A stretch of DNA of 64,000 nucleotides, taken from the NCBI GenBank assembly GCA_016223165.1, contig JACRPO010000003.1, positions 484,646 through 548,645 on the forward strand. The letters are read 5' to 3'. Source of the DNA: Burkholderiales bacterium (lineage in GTDB: Bacteria; Pseudomonadota; Gammaproteobacteria; Burkholderiales; Burkholderiaceae_C). Position numbers and translations under genes: made by a program. The notes under the pieces were generated by a model. It was given only the letters and a program-made list of their open reading frames with translations. It did not search any database and was not told the origin of the DNA. Shown here one piece after another: positions 26,501 through 34,284 of the stretch; position 1 is the stretch's first letter, and every line of letters starts with the position of its first letter.

Positions 26501-26599
26501 GTCGCCTCGCAGGTGGCCGCGATGACGAAGGCGGCGCAGAACCCGGTGAGCCTCATTCCGCCGGGCATGCCCGACTTCCGGCTCATCGAGCTGCCGTGA
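23552..26599 (+). CDS. Exported caspase-like (C14) protease with N-terminal WD40-type propeller
   Basis: 1015 residues from ATG 23552 with GGGAGAAG upstream. A signal-like segment (MSPVPLMVLVPLALLCVEALPQAVGAG) is followed by WD40-like repeats (GAAVRRLAVDVARDWVVSASDDKSARVWRLGTGE and further copies to about residue 620), then an Ig-like linker. The C-terminal 240 residues form a caspase-like domain: LLVLAVGVSEY, FLAGHGAHDDEG with catalytic His852 and LFADTCHAG with nucleophile Cys901. Both residues are present, so the protease should be active. The combination of propeller and caspase fold is known in bacteria, but the export signal places this one outside the cytoplasm. A 12-bp tandem repeat lies in the propeller. 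It precedes two tandem lipoproteins on the same strand. Confidence 0.85.
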   Translation: MGATRVRAALMSPVPLMVLVPLALLCVEALPQAVGAGPARQALVAAEGGRATVEAQLQIDVGSHGAAVRRLAVDVARDWVVSASDDKSARVWRLGTGEAVHTLRVPAGPGEQGRLYGAAIHPQRAEVVVAGTGLAPLPGAATEATAHVFALASGQWTASFRLCRCEVKRLAWSPDGRWLLAAAAGPERGVHAFDAKGHAAGHFATEGDVFGLSVHRSLDRSQDRSQDRLQVLATDMSGRLLVFPLGAAGLGAPRVLASPGPFPVSVSHSPDGSRAVVGHLSAQAPAIVELTAGRVLRTLEPQERGLDAGQLMTVAWSPDAPTVWVGGRKARGRDYLLWRFDADTGAPLAGTPVASDSILDLVPLPSDAGGQVGQLGSAGQAGGAGRVAFASFDGSWGVLDGQTVAPHQKSALAGAQATSSLLTGPDGTLVSWQLGSGERLQFDLRRRRLARVETGVGRGARMRVGGAFSAEVQVADARGFFSGFYRLGGREIRLEPGETARAATFVPGSSDAFVGTSRALQRVDASGQVLWRRAPGAEVNAVVFANAGAGAGEGIGERVITALSDGTVRWWHAASGEQLLAVLALPTGQWVAWTPEGYFDASAGGDSLAGWLVRAPGSARVEHHLLARFRTTFRRPDLVDVALGIAQAPRAAAAPAPEAAALLLPPQLVARAERKAKSTGGPVALPFALRGAETGEARVSVRLNGRPWLSARVEMPARLDGEAPGRAEVALPAGRHLVQLIARDAHGTSAPLDFDVQVDAAPPPPGARPRLLVLAVGVSEYAEASLNLGLAAKDATDFEATLAALGGKRYGAVTTRLMVDRQATRPAVLRNLEWLATEAGSDDVVIVFLAGHGAHDDEGRYHFITHEGDIARLAQTAISEAELRDALAAIRGRIVLFADTCHAGSVTTTRAAALSRDHARLADELRAPENGVIVLASSARSEESLEVRSLGNGIFTKAVVEGLRGRADLLKRGEITVKGLDYYVASQVAAMTKAAQNPVSLIPPGMPDFRLIELP
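24197..24240 (+). repeat. 12-bp tandem repeat inside the caspase-propeller gene
   Basis: Three units of CGCTCGCAGGAT (the first with T for A at one position) plus a partial fourth encode RSLDRSQDRSQD. The unit is four codons, so the frame is kept. It lies in a loop between propeller blades. Confidence 0.9.
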
Positions 26600-26773
26600 T
26601 TCGCCCCATGAGCGAGCCGGCATCGATCCCCCCGACAGGGGAGACGCGACGGCTTCCGGCGTTGTCCTGTTGCGGCAGGGCATCCCGTACGCTGAACGCG
26701 GGCTCACACAATCGTGGGGCCGAGGAGCCGCCGCTGCCGGCGGCGCGAGAAGGTCTATTGGAGGGAACGCATC

Positions 26774-29497
26774 ATGCGTGGATGGTCCATCGAACCTTGG
26801 CGCATCGGCTGGTACGTCCGCCGTGGCTGCGTCGTGCTGCTGGTGCCTCTGCTGGGGGCCGCTTGCGGTGGCGGCGGTGGTAGCGACGCCCCCCCTGACG
26901 ACCTGACGCAAGGCGAATTCTCCGGCACGGCGGCCATCGGCAGCCCGGTGGCCAACGGCACGCTCGAGCTGCGCTGCACGAGCGGCACGCGCACCGCCAG
27001 CACGGGGCCCGACGGCCGCTATCGCGTCGAGCTGGAGAAGGCGCTGCAGCTGCCGTGCGTGATGCTCGTTCGCGACGGCACGGTGGGCGGCCAACCCAAC
27101 CGCGAGAGCATGGCCGGCGTGCTGCTGCGCCTGGGCGGCGTGGCCAACGTGACGCCGTGGACGCATCTCATCGCCGCGCGGCTGCTCGGCGGCGAGCCGA
27201 ACAACGCCGTCCGCACCCTGCCGGCGAGCGAGCTGGCGCGCCTGCTGGCCGACGACAAGGTGGCCGCGGCGCGTGCCTTCGTGCGCGAGCAGCTGGCCAA
27301 GGTGCTCGGCAACTCGCCGTCGGCCGACATCGACCCCATCGGCACCGCCTTCGAGGCCGTGCCGGGCAACGGCATGGACGACCTCGTCAGCGCCATCCAC
27401 CGCGGCCTGGCCGATGGCGGCAAGAGCCTGGGCCTGGCGGCGCAGGAGATCGCCTTGAACGGGCTCGAGATGTACTTCGTGCCCAAGAGCTGCCGCGCCG
27501 GCGTGCTGACCGGCTTCACCGGCAGCTTCAACGACGTGCTGGTGCAGACGCCCTATCGGCCGCCGCCCAGCGGCGCGCTCGGTGGCACCGAGAGCTACGG
27601 CGGCACGGCCGAGGGCGACAGCGGCGGCGGTGGCGAAGGCGCCGGCGTCGGCGGCTCGCTCGGGCAGTTCCTGCGCACGAAGGTGGAGGTGCGGCGCGCC
27701 GACGGCAGCCTGCTCGGCACCGCCACCACCGACAACGACAAGGGCATGGTGACGCTGGTCACCTGCGACTACCGCGGCCCGCTGCGCATCACGCTGCGCG
27801 GCGAGCGCGACGATGCGGCCTACTACGACGAGTCGCGCAAGCTCAACGTCTCGTTCTCGGGGCGCAGCATGTGCGCGGTGCTGCCGGGCCGCACCAAGAA
27901 CGTCGGCGTGACGCCGCTCACCAACGCGGCCTGCGCCTACCTCGACGAACTCGTGAAGAGCCGTGCGGCAACGCCCGAGCGTGCGCCGTGGGCCGACGAG
28001 GCGCTGATCGAGCAGGCCAACGCGGCGGCGCTGAAGGCCTACAACGACCACGCGGGCCCGAACTTCCGGCTCGACGACATCACGCGGCTGCCGGTGGTGA
28101 TCGGGTCCTCGCTGGACCAGCAGCAGGACGTGCTCGGCTTCAACCAGAACGGCATCTACGCCGCGGTGCTGGCGGGGCTCGTGCAGTCGGCCGGGCGCTA
28201 CGACCCGGACGCGCCCTCGCCGGCACTGGCGTTCACCGACCAGATCGCGCGCGACCTGACCGACGGCACGCTGGATCACAGCACCGCGGCCGGCGGGTCG
28301 GCGTTCGCCGGCGGCACGCCTTCGTATCTGGTCGACCAGATGCCGATGCAGACGTTTTCGGACACGAGCGGCAATGCGTTGCGGCTGGGGGATGCGGCGC
28401 TGCGGAGCACGGGGACGGCGGTGGTGAAGAGCATCTTCATGCCGAACTGGCACCGCGACAACCACCGCGACCCCTTCTACCCGGTCCAATATTCCGCCAC
28501 CGCGACGCTGCGCGGCGACGGCGTGGTCGTGGTCAAGATCGTGCGCAACGCCGTCACCGGCTATGCGCCGCGGGTCGACTATCCGGACCTCGTCACGCCC
28601 GCCGGCGTGCGCGTCGTCGACTTCAGGTTCATTCCGCCGACCGATGCGCTGCGCGTGACCTCGACACCCGCCAACGTCATCGCGTTCTCCGACAAGGGCG
28701 AGGTCTACACACTCAGCGGCCTCGACTTCGCATGGACACCGACCACGGGTGCTCAGGGCAAGGTCGTCGACGTCACCGCCGCCCCGCGCCACCAGGGGTA
28801 CGCCGAGTACATCCGCCTCACGTCGGACGGTCGCGTCAGCGGCGAGGAGGTGGAAACCAAGCTGCCGAGCGGAGTGCGCTTCGAGGCCATCGGCGAGTTG
28901 GGCGGGAGCAGCTTCCACCTGATTGATGCCGACCGCACCCTGAGCGCGTTCATTGGGGGTGGCGACCGATACGACCCCGCCGGTCGCAATGGTCGGTTTG
29001 CCGCGATGACGCCGTTTCGAGGGCTGCGGGCGAAGATGGTTGGCGGCAGCGGCAACATCTTTCCCGGTTCGACCGAAGAGGGCACGCTGGTGGTGCTGGA
29101 GATGCGCGGGCAAGTCTGGATCGGCCCGGCCAGCGTCCTCGAGTCCAACGCCGGCACGGCGCGGCGCATCGACGGCCTCGAAGACACCTGCTACGTGCAT
29201 CGCTGGTATGTCGTGCGGTGCGACGGCAGCGTCTACTCGTTGCACGACACTACCCTGCCGCCCTTCAAGATCGCGACTCCTCTCTTTCCAGGTCTTTCGC
29301 AGACTTGGCGGGTGTTCAACGGCGAGCAGTCCACAGGGGACGAGGTCACGCGTGCCATCTCCTACACCGGCTGCAGTTACGAAATCCGCTACTCCGCCGC
29401 CGCCGGCTGGATGGTGACCCCCGACACAGCGAGCCGCACGCGCAGCGAGTGCGTGAGCCCGCAGTGGAATGGCGACCCGGTGGTGTTCGTTCGCTAG
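26774..29497 (+). CDS. Large lipoprotein, first of two tandem paralogues
   Basis: 907 residues from ATG 26774 with GGAGGG upstream. A lipoprotein signal ends in LLGAAC followed by a Gly-rich tether. Next comes a carboxypeptidase-regulatory-like beta domain (GEFSGTAAIGSPVANGTLELRC), a helical domain (HLIAARLLGGEPNNAVRTL), a Gly-rich loop (about residues 275-295) and a conserved central region. The C-terminal 350 residues contain weak repeats of the type VIAFSDKGEVYTLSG and YIRLTSDGRVSGEEV, suggesting a degenerate RCC1-like propeller. Multiple Cys pairs fit an extracytoplasmic protein. The function is unknown. The neighbour at 29509 is a paralogue 11 bp away. Confidence 0.7.
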   Translation: MRGWSIEPWRIGWYVRRGCVVLLVPLLGAACGGGGGSDAPPDDLTQGEFSGTAAIGSPVANGTLELRCTSGTRTASTGPDGRYRVELEKALQLPCVMLVRDGTVGGQPNRESMAGVLLRLGGVANVTPWTHLIAARLLGGEPNNAVRTLPASELARLLADDKVAAARAFVREQLAKVLGNSPSADIDPIGTAFEAVPGNGMDDLVSAIHRGLADGGKSLGLAAQEIALNGLEMYFVPKSCRAGVLTGFTGSFNDVLVQTPYRPPPSGALGGTESYGGTAEGDSGGGGEGAGVGGSLGQFLRTKVEVRRADGSLLGTATTDNDKGMVTLVTCDYRGPLRITLRGERDDAAYYDESRKLNVSFSGRSMCAVLPGRTKNVGVTPLTNAACAYLDELVKSRAATPERAPWADEALIEQANAAALKAYNDHAGPNFRLDDITRLPVVIGSSLDQQQDVLGFNQNGIYAAVLAGLVQSAGRYDPDAPSPALAFTDQIARDLTDGTLDHSTAAGGSAFAGGTPSYLVDQMPMQTFSDTSGNALRLGDAALRSTGTAVVKSIFMPNWHRDNHRDPFYPVQYSATATLRGDGVVVVKIVRNAVTGYAPRVDYPDLVTPAGVRVVDFRFIPPTDALRVTSTPANVIAFSDKGEVYTLSGLDFAWTPTTGAQGKVVDVTAAPRHQGYAEYIRLTSDGRVSGEEVETKLPSGVRFEAIGELGGSSFHLIDADRTLSAFIGGGDRYDPAGRNGRFAAMTPFRGLRAKMVGGSGNIFPGSTEEGTLVVLEMRGQVWIGPASVLESNAGTARRIDGLEDTCYVHRWYVVRCDGSVYSLHDTTLPPFKIATPLFPGLSQTWRVFNGEQSTGDEVTRAISYTGCSYEIRYSAAAGWMVTPDTASRTRSECVSPQWNGDPVVFVR

Positions 29498-29508
29498 ACG
29501 AGGCCAAT

Positions 29509-32289
29509 ATGAATCGCCCAATGCGGAGCGTCAGCTTGTCACGCCGCCCGTCCTGGCCCGCAAGCATTGCCCTGTGTGCGGTGGCCTGGGTGGCGCTTGC
29601 TTCCTGCGGCGGCGGGGGTGGCGGTGGCGCGCCCGAAGACCCGACGCAAGGCGAGTTCTCGGGTACGGCGGCGGTGGGTGCGCCCATCGCCGGCGGCACG
29701 CTGGAGCTGCGCTGCGCGAGCGGCACGCGCTCGGCGAGCACCGGCCCGGACGGACGCTACCGCGTGGAACTGGAGAAGTCATTGCAGCTGCCATGCGTCG
29801 TCTTCGTTCGCGGCGGCACGGTGGGCGGCCGGACGAATGGCGAGAGCCTGGCCGGCGTGCTCCTGCGCACCGGCACCGTGGCCAACGTCACGCCGTGGAC
29901 GCACCTCATCACCGCGCGCCTTCTCGGCGGTGAGCCGAACAACGTCCTCCGCGCGATCTCTTCCACCGAGCTCACGAGGGTGCTCACCGACGACAGGCTG
30001 GCTGCGGCGCGCGCCTTCGTGCGTGAGCAGCTCGCCAAGGTGCTGGGCAACTCGCCCAGCGAAGACATCGACCCCATCGGCACGGCGTTCGAGGCGGTGC
30101 CGGGCAACGGCATGGACGACCTCGTCGTCGCCATCGCGGCCGGGCTGGCCGAGGGCGGCAAGACGATGACGTTGGCGGCGCAGGAGATGGCGCTCGCCGG
30201 CCTGGAGATGTACTTCGTGCCGAAGGTCTGCCGCGCCGGCGTGCTCAGCGGCTTTACCGGCCGCTTCGACGATGTGCTGGTGCAGGCCGCGTACCGCCCG
30301 CCGTCCAACGGCGGCCTCGGCGGCGCCGACAGCTACGGCGGCACGGCCGAAGGCGACACCGGCGGCGGCGGCGAGGGTGCCGGCGTGGGCGGCTCGCTCG
30401 GGCAGTTCCTGCGCACGAAGGTGGAGGTCCGGCGTGCCGACGGCAGCCTCCTGGGCACGGCCACCACCGACAACGACAAGGGCATGGTGACTCTGGTGAC
30501 CTGCGACTACCGCGGGCCGCTGCGGATCACGCTGCGCGGCGAGCGCGACGACGCGACCTACTACGACGAGTCGCGCAAGATCAACGTGTCGTTCGCCGGG
30601 CGCAGCATGTGCGCGGTGCTGCCCGGGCGCAGCAGGAACATCGGCGTGACGCCGCTGACCAATGCCGCCTGCGCGTATCTCGACGAGCTAGTCAAGACCC
30701 GCCTACCAACTGCCGGACGCGCGGCGTGGGCCGACGAGGCGCTGATCGACAAGGCGAACGCCGCAGCGCTGAAAGCCTATAACGACAACGCAGGGCCGAA
30801 CTTCCGGCTCGATGACATCACCCGACTGCCGGTGGTGATCGGGCAGTCGCTTGACCAACAGCAGGACGTGCTCGGTTTCAACCCGAACGGCATCTACGCG
30901 GCGGTGCTGGCGGGGCTGGTGCAGTCGGCGGGGCGCTACGACCCCGACGCACCGGCGCCCGCGCTGGCGCTGACGGATCAACTGGCACGTGACCTCAGCG
31001 ACGGCGCGCTGGACCACGTGGGTGCCGATGGGCAATCGGCGTTCGCTGGTGCAACACCGACCTATCTCGTCGATCAGATGCCGAACCAGGTGAACTCGAA
31101 CGTAACCGGGAACGCGCAGCGGTTGGGTAGCGTGGCGATGCGCGAGGCGGGAAATCAAATCGTCAAGCATGTCGCCATTCCACAGTACCACCAGGATCAA
31201 GATCCTGCTGCTTGCTGTGTCGTCGTCTTCACGGAGGCCTCGGTAGACCTTGCAGGTGACGGGCGGATCACGGTCCAAACTTGGCCGCGCGATGAGCCGA
31301 ACAATCGCAAGACCATTCGTTCGCCCGAAAACGTCCGTTTCGTTGACTTCCGAGTCGTCGACATGGTGCTGCGCGGCCCGATGCCCAGCCCCACGTCTCC
31401 GACGAAGATCGTCGCATTCACCGACGACGGATCGGTACACACTCTGTCGGCCCGCGCGGAGTACCCGTTGACCGGACCACCGGATTGGATTCAGGCGTTC
31501 GGTGCACAGTCAAGGGTGGTGGACGTGCTGGCAGCTCCGTCTGCCTACGCGCAGAAGGTCGTGACACTCACATCGAATGGTGAGGTTCGTGGTGATGAAA
31601 TTGAAAGCAAGCTGCCCGTTGGACAACGCTACGAGGGGCTGGCCGAACTCTCGCTCAACGCCTTCTTGCTAGTGGACGCGGATCGTCGGCTGCACACGTT
31701 TTATGCCGACATCAACCGCTTCGTGCCGTCTGGCACGAGAGGTCGCTATGCCTTGATGACACCGTTCGCTGCTGTGCGCACGAAGATGGTCGGGGGGCGC
31801 GGCGCGCTCGACTTGGCCTACAACGCGCCCAGCCCGGTTGCCACCGGCAGCCTGCTAGTCCTCGATCTGTTAGGCAAGGTATGGCATGGGCCAGTAAGCG
31901 TCGACCCTGGTGCGGCACCGGCCTTGCGCCTCGATGGCCTGCAGGACGTCTGCTACGTGCACTCCTGGTACGCCGTACAGTGCGACGGCACGCTCCTCAA
32001 CCTGCATCGGCCGACAAGCCCGGTGATCGTGCGTTCGGAAGCTCTTCTGCCCGGACTGTCTCGCGCGTGGCGGGTATTCCGTGAGCCGCAGTCCGAGGGG
32101 ACGCAGGAGGTCGTGCGCGCACTGACATACGATAGCTGCATATACATCATCAGCTACCAAGCCAACGCCGGGAGCGGCCCGAGCGGTGATAGGTGGGTCG
32201 TCAACCCAGTCTTCGCGGGCACTCCGCGGCCTGCTTGCGTCTCAGCTGATTGGGTCCGCGCGCCGGGACCAGTGACGATCGATCCTTGA
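29509..32289 (+). CDS. Large lipoprotein, second of two tandem paralogues
   Basis: 926 residues from ATG 29509. The lipoprotein signal ends in VALASC followed by a Gly run. The domain order equals that of the upstream paralogue. The first two thirds are nearly the same (for example SLGQFLRTKVEVRRADGSLL and TNAACAYLDELVK occur in both), while the C-terminal propeller-like third is clearly diverged (here QYHQDQDPAACCVVVFTEAS and YAQKVVTLTSNGEVRGDEI). This points to a tandem duplication with later divergence of the C-terminal domain, or to gene conversion keeping the N-terminal part alike. The pair probably forms an operon. Confidence 0.7.
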   Translation: MNRPMRSVSLSRRPSWPASIALCAVAWVALASCGGGGGGGAPEDPTQGEFSGTAAVGAPIAGGTLELRCASGTRSASTGPDGRYRVELEKSLQLPCVVFVRGGTVGGRTNGESLAGVLLRTGTVANVTPWTHLITARLLGGEPNNVLRAISSTELTRVLTDDRLAAARAFVREQLAKVLGNSPSEDIDPIGTAFEAVPGNGMDDLVVAIAAGLAEGGKTMTLAAQEMALAGLEMYFVPKVCRAGVLSGFTGRFDDVLVQAAYRPPSNGGLGGADSYGGTAEGDTGGGGEGAGVGGSLGQFLRTKVEVRRADGSLLGTATTDNDKGMVTLVTCDYRGPLRITLRGERDDATYYDESRKINVSFAGRSMCAVLPGRSRNIGVTPLTNAACAYLDELVKTRLPTAGRAAWADEALIDKANAAALKAYNDNAGPNFRLDDITRLPVVIGQSLDQQQDVLGFNPNGIYAAVLAGLVQSAGRYDPDAPAPALALTDQLARDLSDGALDHVGADGQSAFAGATPTYLVDQMPNQVNSNVTGNAQRLGSVAMREAGNQIVKHVAIPQYHQDQDPAACCVVVFTEASVDLAGDGRITVQTWPRDEPNNRKTIRSPENVRFVDFRVVDMVLRGPMPSPTSPTKIVAFTDDGSVHTLSARAEYPLTGPPDWIQAFGAQSRVVDVLAAPSAYAQKVVTLTSNGEVRGDEIESKLPVGQRYEGLAELSLNAFLLVDADRRLHTFYADINRFVPSGTRGRYALMTPFAAVRTKMVGGRGALDLAYNAPSPVATGSLLVLDLLGKVWHGPVSVDPGAAPALRLDGLQDVCYVHSWYAVQCDGTLLNLHRPTSPVIVRSEALLPGLSRAWRVFREPQSEGTQEVVRALTYDSCIYIISYQANAGSGPSGDRWVVNPVFAGTPRPACVSADWVRAPGPVTIDP

Positions 32290-32502
32290 CAGCCGGCGCG
32301 ACGAGCTGCCTTTCGGAAGGTTGCTTCGCACGCGTGAACCGCAAGCGGACCGGCCGGAGATCGGCCTGCGGAGCAGTTTGATCAGCCACGCTGCTCGATC
32401 TCGGCGCGCGCTGGCACACGTCGAAGACAGCGCTGCATGCACTTGGGCGCCTGCTCTGTGGGACACGGCCTGCTCGCTCGCACCAGCCCCTGGCAGCGCG
32501 AC

Positions 32503-33210
32503 TCAAGACCGCCCATTAGCTTTCTCGCGTCCCAACACCGACATTGCACCGGCGGCTTCGCTTTGGCGCCGCAACGCCACGCCCGTCTTCGCCTGCAGCT
32601 CGTCGAAGCCGAGCCCTTCGGCCATCTCGAGCACGCGCACGCCTTCGGCGCCGATCTCCAGCACCGCCAGCTCGGTGTAGACGCGCCGCACGCAGGCGAG
32701 CCCCGTCAGCGGGTAGGTGCAGCGCTCGACGAGCTTGGGCTCGCCGCTCTTGGTGGTGTGCTCCATCATCACCCACGTGGCCTTGGCACCGGTGGCGAGG
32801 TCCATCGCGCCGCCGACGGCCGGGATGGCATCGGCCGCGCCGGTGTGCCAGTTGGCGAGGTCGCCGTTGGCCGCCACCTGGAAGGCGCCGAGCACGCAGA
32901 TGTCGAGGTGGCCGCCGCGCATCATCGCGAAGCTGTCGGCATGGTGGAAGAACGAGCCGCCGGGCACCAGCGTCACCGGCTGCTTGCCGGCGTTGATGAG
33001 GTCGTAGTCCTCCTCGCCTTCGCGCGGCGCCGGGCCCATGCCGAGCACGCCGTTCTCGCTGTGCAGCATGACTTCCTTGCGCGTGTTCGAGCCGGCGCCG
33101 AGGTGGTTGGCCACCAGCGTCGGCAGGCCGATGCCGAGGTTGACGACGGCGCCGTCGTGGATGTCGCGCGCCACGAGGGCGGCCATCTGGTCCTTCGTCC
33201 ATTTGCCCAT
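32503..33210 (-). CDS. pcaJ: 3-oxoacid CoA-transferase subunit B (3-oxoadipate CoA-transferase likely)
   Basis: 235 residues. Family marks are NLGIGLPTLVANHL near the start and the catalytic Glu in HSENGVLGMGP; GGHLDICVLGAFQV follows. It pairs with the alpha subunit 11 bp upstream. Family I CoA-transferases move CoA from succinyl-CoA to a 3-oxoacid. Because the same strand encodes conversion of hydroquinone to 3-oxoadipate, 3-oxoadipate is the most probable acceptor; succinyl-CoA:acetoacetate transferase is the alternative. It is the last gene of the run. Confidence 0.85.
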   Translation of the reverse strand: MGKWTKDQMAALVARDIHDGAVVNLGIGLPTLVANHLGAGSNTRKEVMLHSENGVLGMGPAPREGEEDYDLINAGKQPVTLVPGGSFFHHADSFAMMRGGHLDICVLGAFQVAANGDLANWHTGAADAIPAVGGAMDLATGAKATWVMMEHTTKSGEPKLVERCTYPLTGLACVRRVYTELAVLEIGAEGVRVLEMAEGLGFDELQAKTGVALRRQSEAAGAMSVLGREKANGRS

Positions 33211-33221
33211 GGGGTCGCTCC

Positions 33222-33944
33222 TCAGGCCGCCTGCGCCGGTTTCGCGGGCGTGGCCGCAAAGCCGCCGGCGCCGGTCTTCACGCGCGCCACCTTCACCACG
33301 CGCTGCACGAAGACGCCGGGCGTCACCACCGCCTCGGGGTCGAGCGCGCCGAGTTCGACGACCTCGTGCACGCTGGCCACCGTCACCTTCGCGGCCATGG
33401 CCATGATGGGGCCGAAGTTGCGCGCCGTCATGCGGTAGGTGAGGTTGCCCCAGCGGTCGCCGCGCTCGGCCTTGATGAGGGCGAGGTCGGCGTGGATCGG
33501 GCTCTCGAGCACCATCCAGCGGCCATCGATGAGCCGCGCTTCCTTGCCCTTGGCGAGCTCGGTGCCGTAGCCGGTGGCGGTGAAGAAGCCGCCGATGCCG
33601 GCGCCGGCGGCGCGGATGCGCTCGGCGAGGTTGCCCTGCGGCACGAGCTCGAGCTCGAGCTTGCCCGCGCGATAGAGCCGGTCGAAGTGCCAGCTGTCGG
33701 CCTGGCGCGGAAAGCTGCAGATGATCTTGCGCACGCGCCCAGCGGCGAGCAGCGCCGCGAGGCCGTGGTCGCCGTTGCCGGCGTTGTTGTTGACGATGGT
33801 GAGGTCCTTCGCGCCCTGCTCGATGAGCGCTTCGGTCAGCTCGTTGGGCAGGCCGGCGGTGCCGAAGCCGCCGATCATCACGGTGGCACCGTCGGCCACA
33901 TCGGCCAGCGCCGCGGCGGGCGTGGGAAATATCTTGTCGATCAT
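33222..33944 (-). CDS. pcaI: 3-oxoacid CoA-transferase subunit A (3-oxoadipate CoA-transferase likely)
   Basis: 240 residues from ATG 33944; the open frame extends upstream but the family start MIDKIFPTPAAALADVADGATVMIGGFG begins here. GGFGTAGLPNELTEAL, the CoA-binding part VNNNAGNGDHGLAALL and GYGTELAKGKEARLIDG are typical of PcaI/ScoA. It should form an alpha2beta2 enzyme with the downstream subunit and feed 3-oxoadipyl-CoA to a thiolase that is not in this window. Confidence 0.85.
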   Translation of the reverse strand: MIDKIFPTPAAALADVADGATVMIGGFGTAGLPNELTEALIEQGAKDLTIVNNNAGNGDHGLAALLAAGRVRKIICSFPRQADSWHFDRLYRAGKLELELVPQGNLAERIRAAGAGIGGFFTATGYGTELAKGKEARLIDGRWMVLESPIHADLALIKAERGDRWGNLTYRMTARNFGPIMAMAAKVTVASVHEVVELGALDPEAVVTPGVFVQRVVKVARVKTGAGGFAATPAKPAQAA

Positions 33945-33978
33945 CGGAGCGATCCTATCGAAGGAGACAAGGCAGGCC

Positions 33979-34284
33979 TCAGGGGCTGGGTGCCAGCGAC
34001 CCGAGCCCGCAATGCCAGGGTCGGATCTCGACGAAGCCGTAGACGCCGGCAGCGACATACGGGTCGTCGTCGATGAAAGCCTGCACCACGGCCCGGTCGT
34101 CGGCTTGCACGACCAGCATCGTGCCATTCATCTGCTGCGCATCGTCGAACGTGGGGCCGGCGAGCAGGACCTGCACCGCGTGCGGCTGCGGCGCGCGCAG
34201 GCGTGCACGGTGCGCCTCGCGCACCCGTTGCCGCGCCGGCAGGGCGCCGGCACGGTCGGTGGCCCAGACCACGAACATCGTCAT
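33979..34284 (-). CDS. YciI-like protein
   Basis: 101 residues from ATG 34284, whose first bases overlap the stop of livM (ATGA), implying coupling. The sequence MTMFVVWATDRAGALPARQRVREAHRA, VLLAGPTFDD, GTMLVVQADDRAVVQAFIDDDPYVAAGVY is the YCII-related ferredoxin-like fold, in which a His/Asp pair forms a putative active site. Some YciI domains dehalogenate or cleave small aromatic products (for example TftG in chloroaromatic degradation). In this cluster a role in handling a maleylacetate-pathway intermediate is plausible but unproven. Confidence 0.8.
   Translation of the reverse strand: MTMFVVWATDRAGALPARQRVREAHRARLRAPQPHAVQVLLAGPTFDDAQQMNGTMLVVQADDRAVVQAFIDDDPYVAAGVYGFVEIRPWHCGLGSLAPSP

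Noticed and set aside
24500..29521. A 1673-codon open frame on the minus strand across the caspase-like and lipoprotein genes
   Set aside because: It is a shadow frame of GC-rich genes: its translation is Arg/His/Ala-rich, without domains, and the plus strand has clear signal peptides, catalytic residues and ribosome binding sites.
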